In this document: positions 63,561-64,000 of the stretch, piece by piece
How positions within the stretch are numbered: the first letter of the stretch is position 1
Layout of the letters: each line of letters opens with the position of its first letter
DNA from: Lepisosteus oculatus
Taxonomy: Eukaryota > Chordata > Actinopteri > Semionotiformes > Lepisosteidae
Direction of reading: 5' to 3'
Assembly (NCBI RefSeq): GCF_040954835.1
Contig: NC_090716.1
Location: 11,779,275 to 11,843,274 of the forward strand
DNA: 64,000 bases
Made by a program: the position numbers and the translations under genes
Notes under the pieces: generated by a model
What the model saw: only the letters and a program-made list of their open reading frames with translations
What the model was told of the DNA's origin: nothing
Databases searched by the model: none

Positions 63561-63804
63561 TTTAGGTTCCGACCCGGTTCTAGTTTTTATCTTGTCTGTT
63601 TTTGGATGGACCTCCCAGTTTTGGATTCCCCCTTTGGATTTCTACTGGATTGTTTGCCCCGGACTCACCCCCCTGAACACCAGCGCACCAAGGGTACACC
63701 CCCCCGTTTTGATCCCCGTTTCCTGCATGAGATTTATAAGTTAATTAACGATAACCTGGGGTTTCACGCAGACACAGACACGAACCCTTACATTCACCGT
63801 TACA
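63561..63804 (+). mobile_element. LTR fragment (probable 3' part of a Gypsy-type LTR)
   Basis: Has the texture of fish LTR 3' regions: GCCCCGGACTCACCCCCC, ACACCAGCGCACCAAGGGT, GTTTCCTGCATGAGATTTAT, GGGGTTTCACGCAGACACAG, and an end CACCGTTACA. Its 5' side is missing next to the SINE. No target-site duplication can be checked. Family by eye only. Confidence 0.5.
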
Positions 63805-64000
63805 AAGCCCCATGGACAACCCTGTACTGTTGTCCTGAAAAAGGTGGGCAGATCTTATGATGCATAGTAGCGGCAGTTCTTTACAAACTACGTTAATTGC
63901 CGAGTGTTTCACCACGAAACAAAGACAGGAATTCAGAAACAAAAAAGTTCTAAAAGCCCTCATTTAAAAAAAAAAAGAAACGTCTTAAATGCTGTTAAGG

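Overview
The window is vertebrate nuclear DNA: AT-rich, with GT-AG introns, short coding exons and many interspersed repeats. A fish-type galanin precursor and fish-type SINE/LINE repeats point to a ray-finned fish. The repeat spectrum and the galanin sequence suggest a non-teleost lineage (bowfin, gar, sturgeon or bichir-like), but that is inference. No gene here is bacterial or viral, and there is no CRISPR array, operon or rRNA/tRNA gene.

Layout. (1) 1-12.2 kb, + strand: the last 15 coding exons of PPP6R3, a protein phosphatase 6 regulatory subunit, ending with a stop at 11873 and a poly(A) signal at 12181. (2) 12.2-17.0 kb: a convergent intergenic stretch holding a 5S-rRNA-derived SINE. 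(3) 17.0-40.9 kb, - strand: a complete 25-exon SLC9C1 (sperm Na+/H+ exchanger). Splicing the exons by eye gives an uninterrupted 1165-codon frame with a transporter domain, a voltage-sensor domain and a cyclic-nucleotide-binding domain. (4) 40.9-41.9 kb: a CpG-rich interval shared by SLC9C1 and a divergent 3-exon gene (41893-43544, +) for an unrecognised 322-residue protein with a C-terminal membrane anchor. (5) 46.1-55.3 kb, +: the galanin gene GAL with a TATA-like box, a 5' UTR exon and five coding exons. (6) 57.5-61.0 kb, -: a complete 6-exon short-chain dehydrogenase/reductase (SDR) of the sniffer/C-factor-like type, with one GC-AG intron. (7) 62.6 kb: the last exon of a second, tandem SDR copy whose remainder would lie beyond the right edge.

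The genes do not form one pathway. PPP6R3 acts in phosphatase targeting, SLC9C1 in sperm pH control, GAL in neuropeptide signalling and the SDR in carbonyl reduction. The most interesting items are: SLC9C1 sitting between PPP6R3 and GAL, which are neighbours in human; the unidentified tail-anchored gene head-to-head with SLC9C1; a cyclic-nucleotide-binding domain that seems to lack the usual phosphate-binding arginine; the tandem SDR duplication with its shared but differently deleted SINE; a solo LTR with clean target-site duplications; and an unexplained coding-like open frame in SLC9C1 intron 11.
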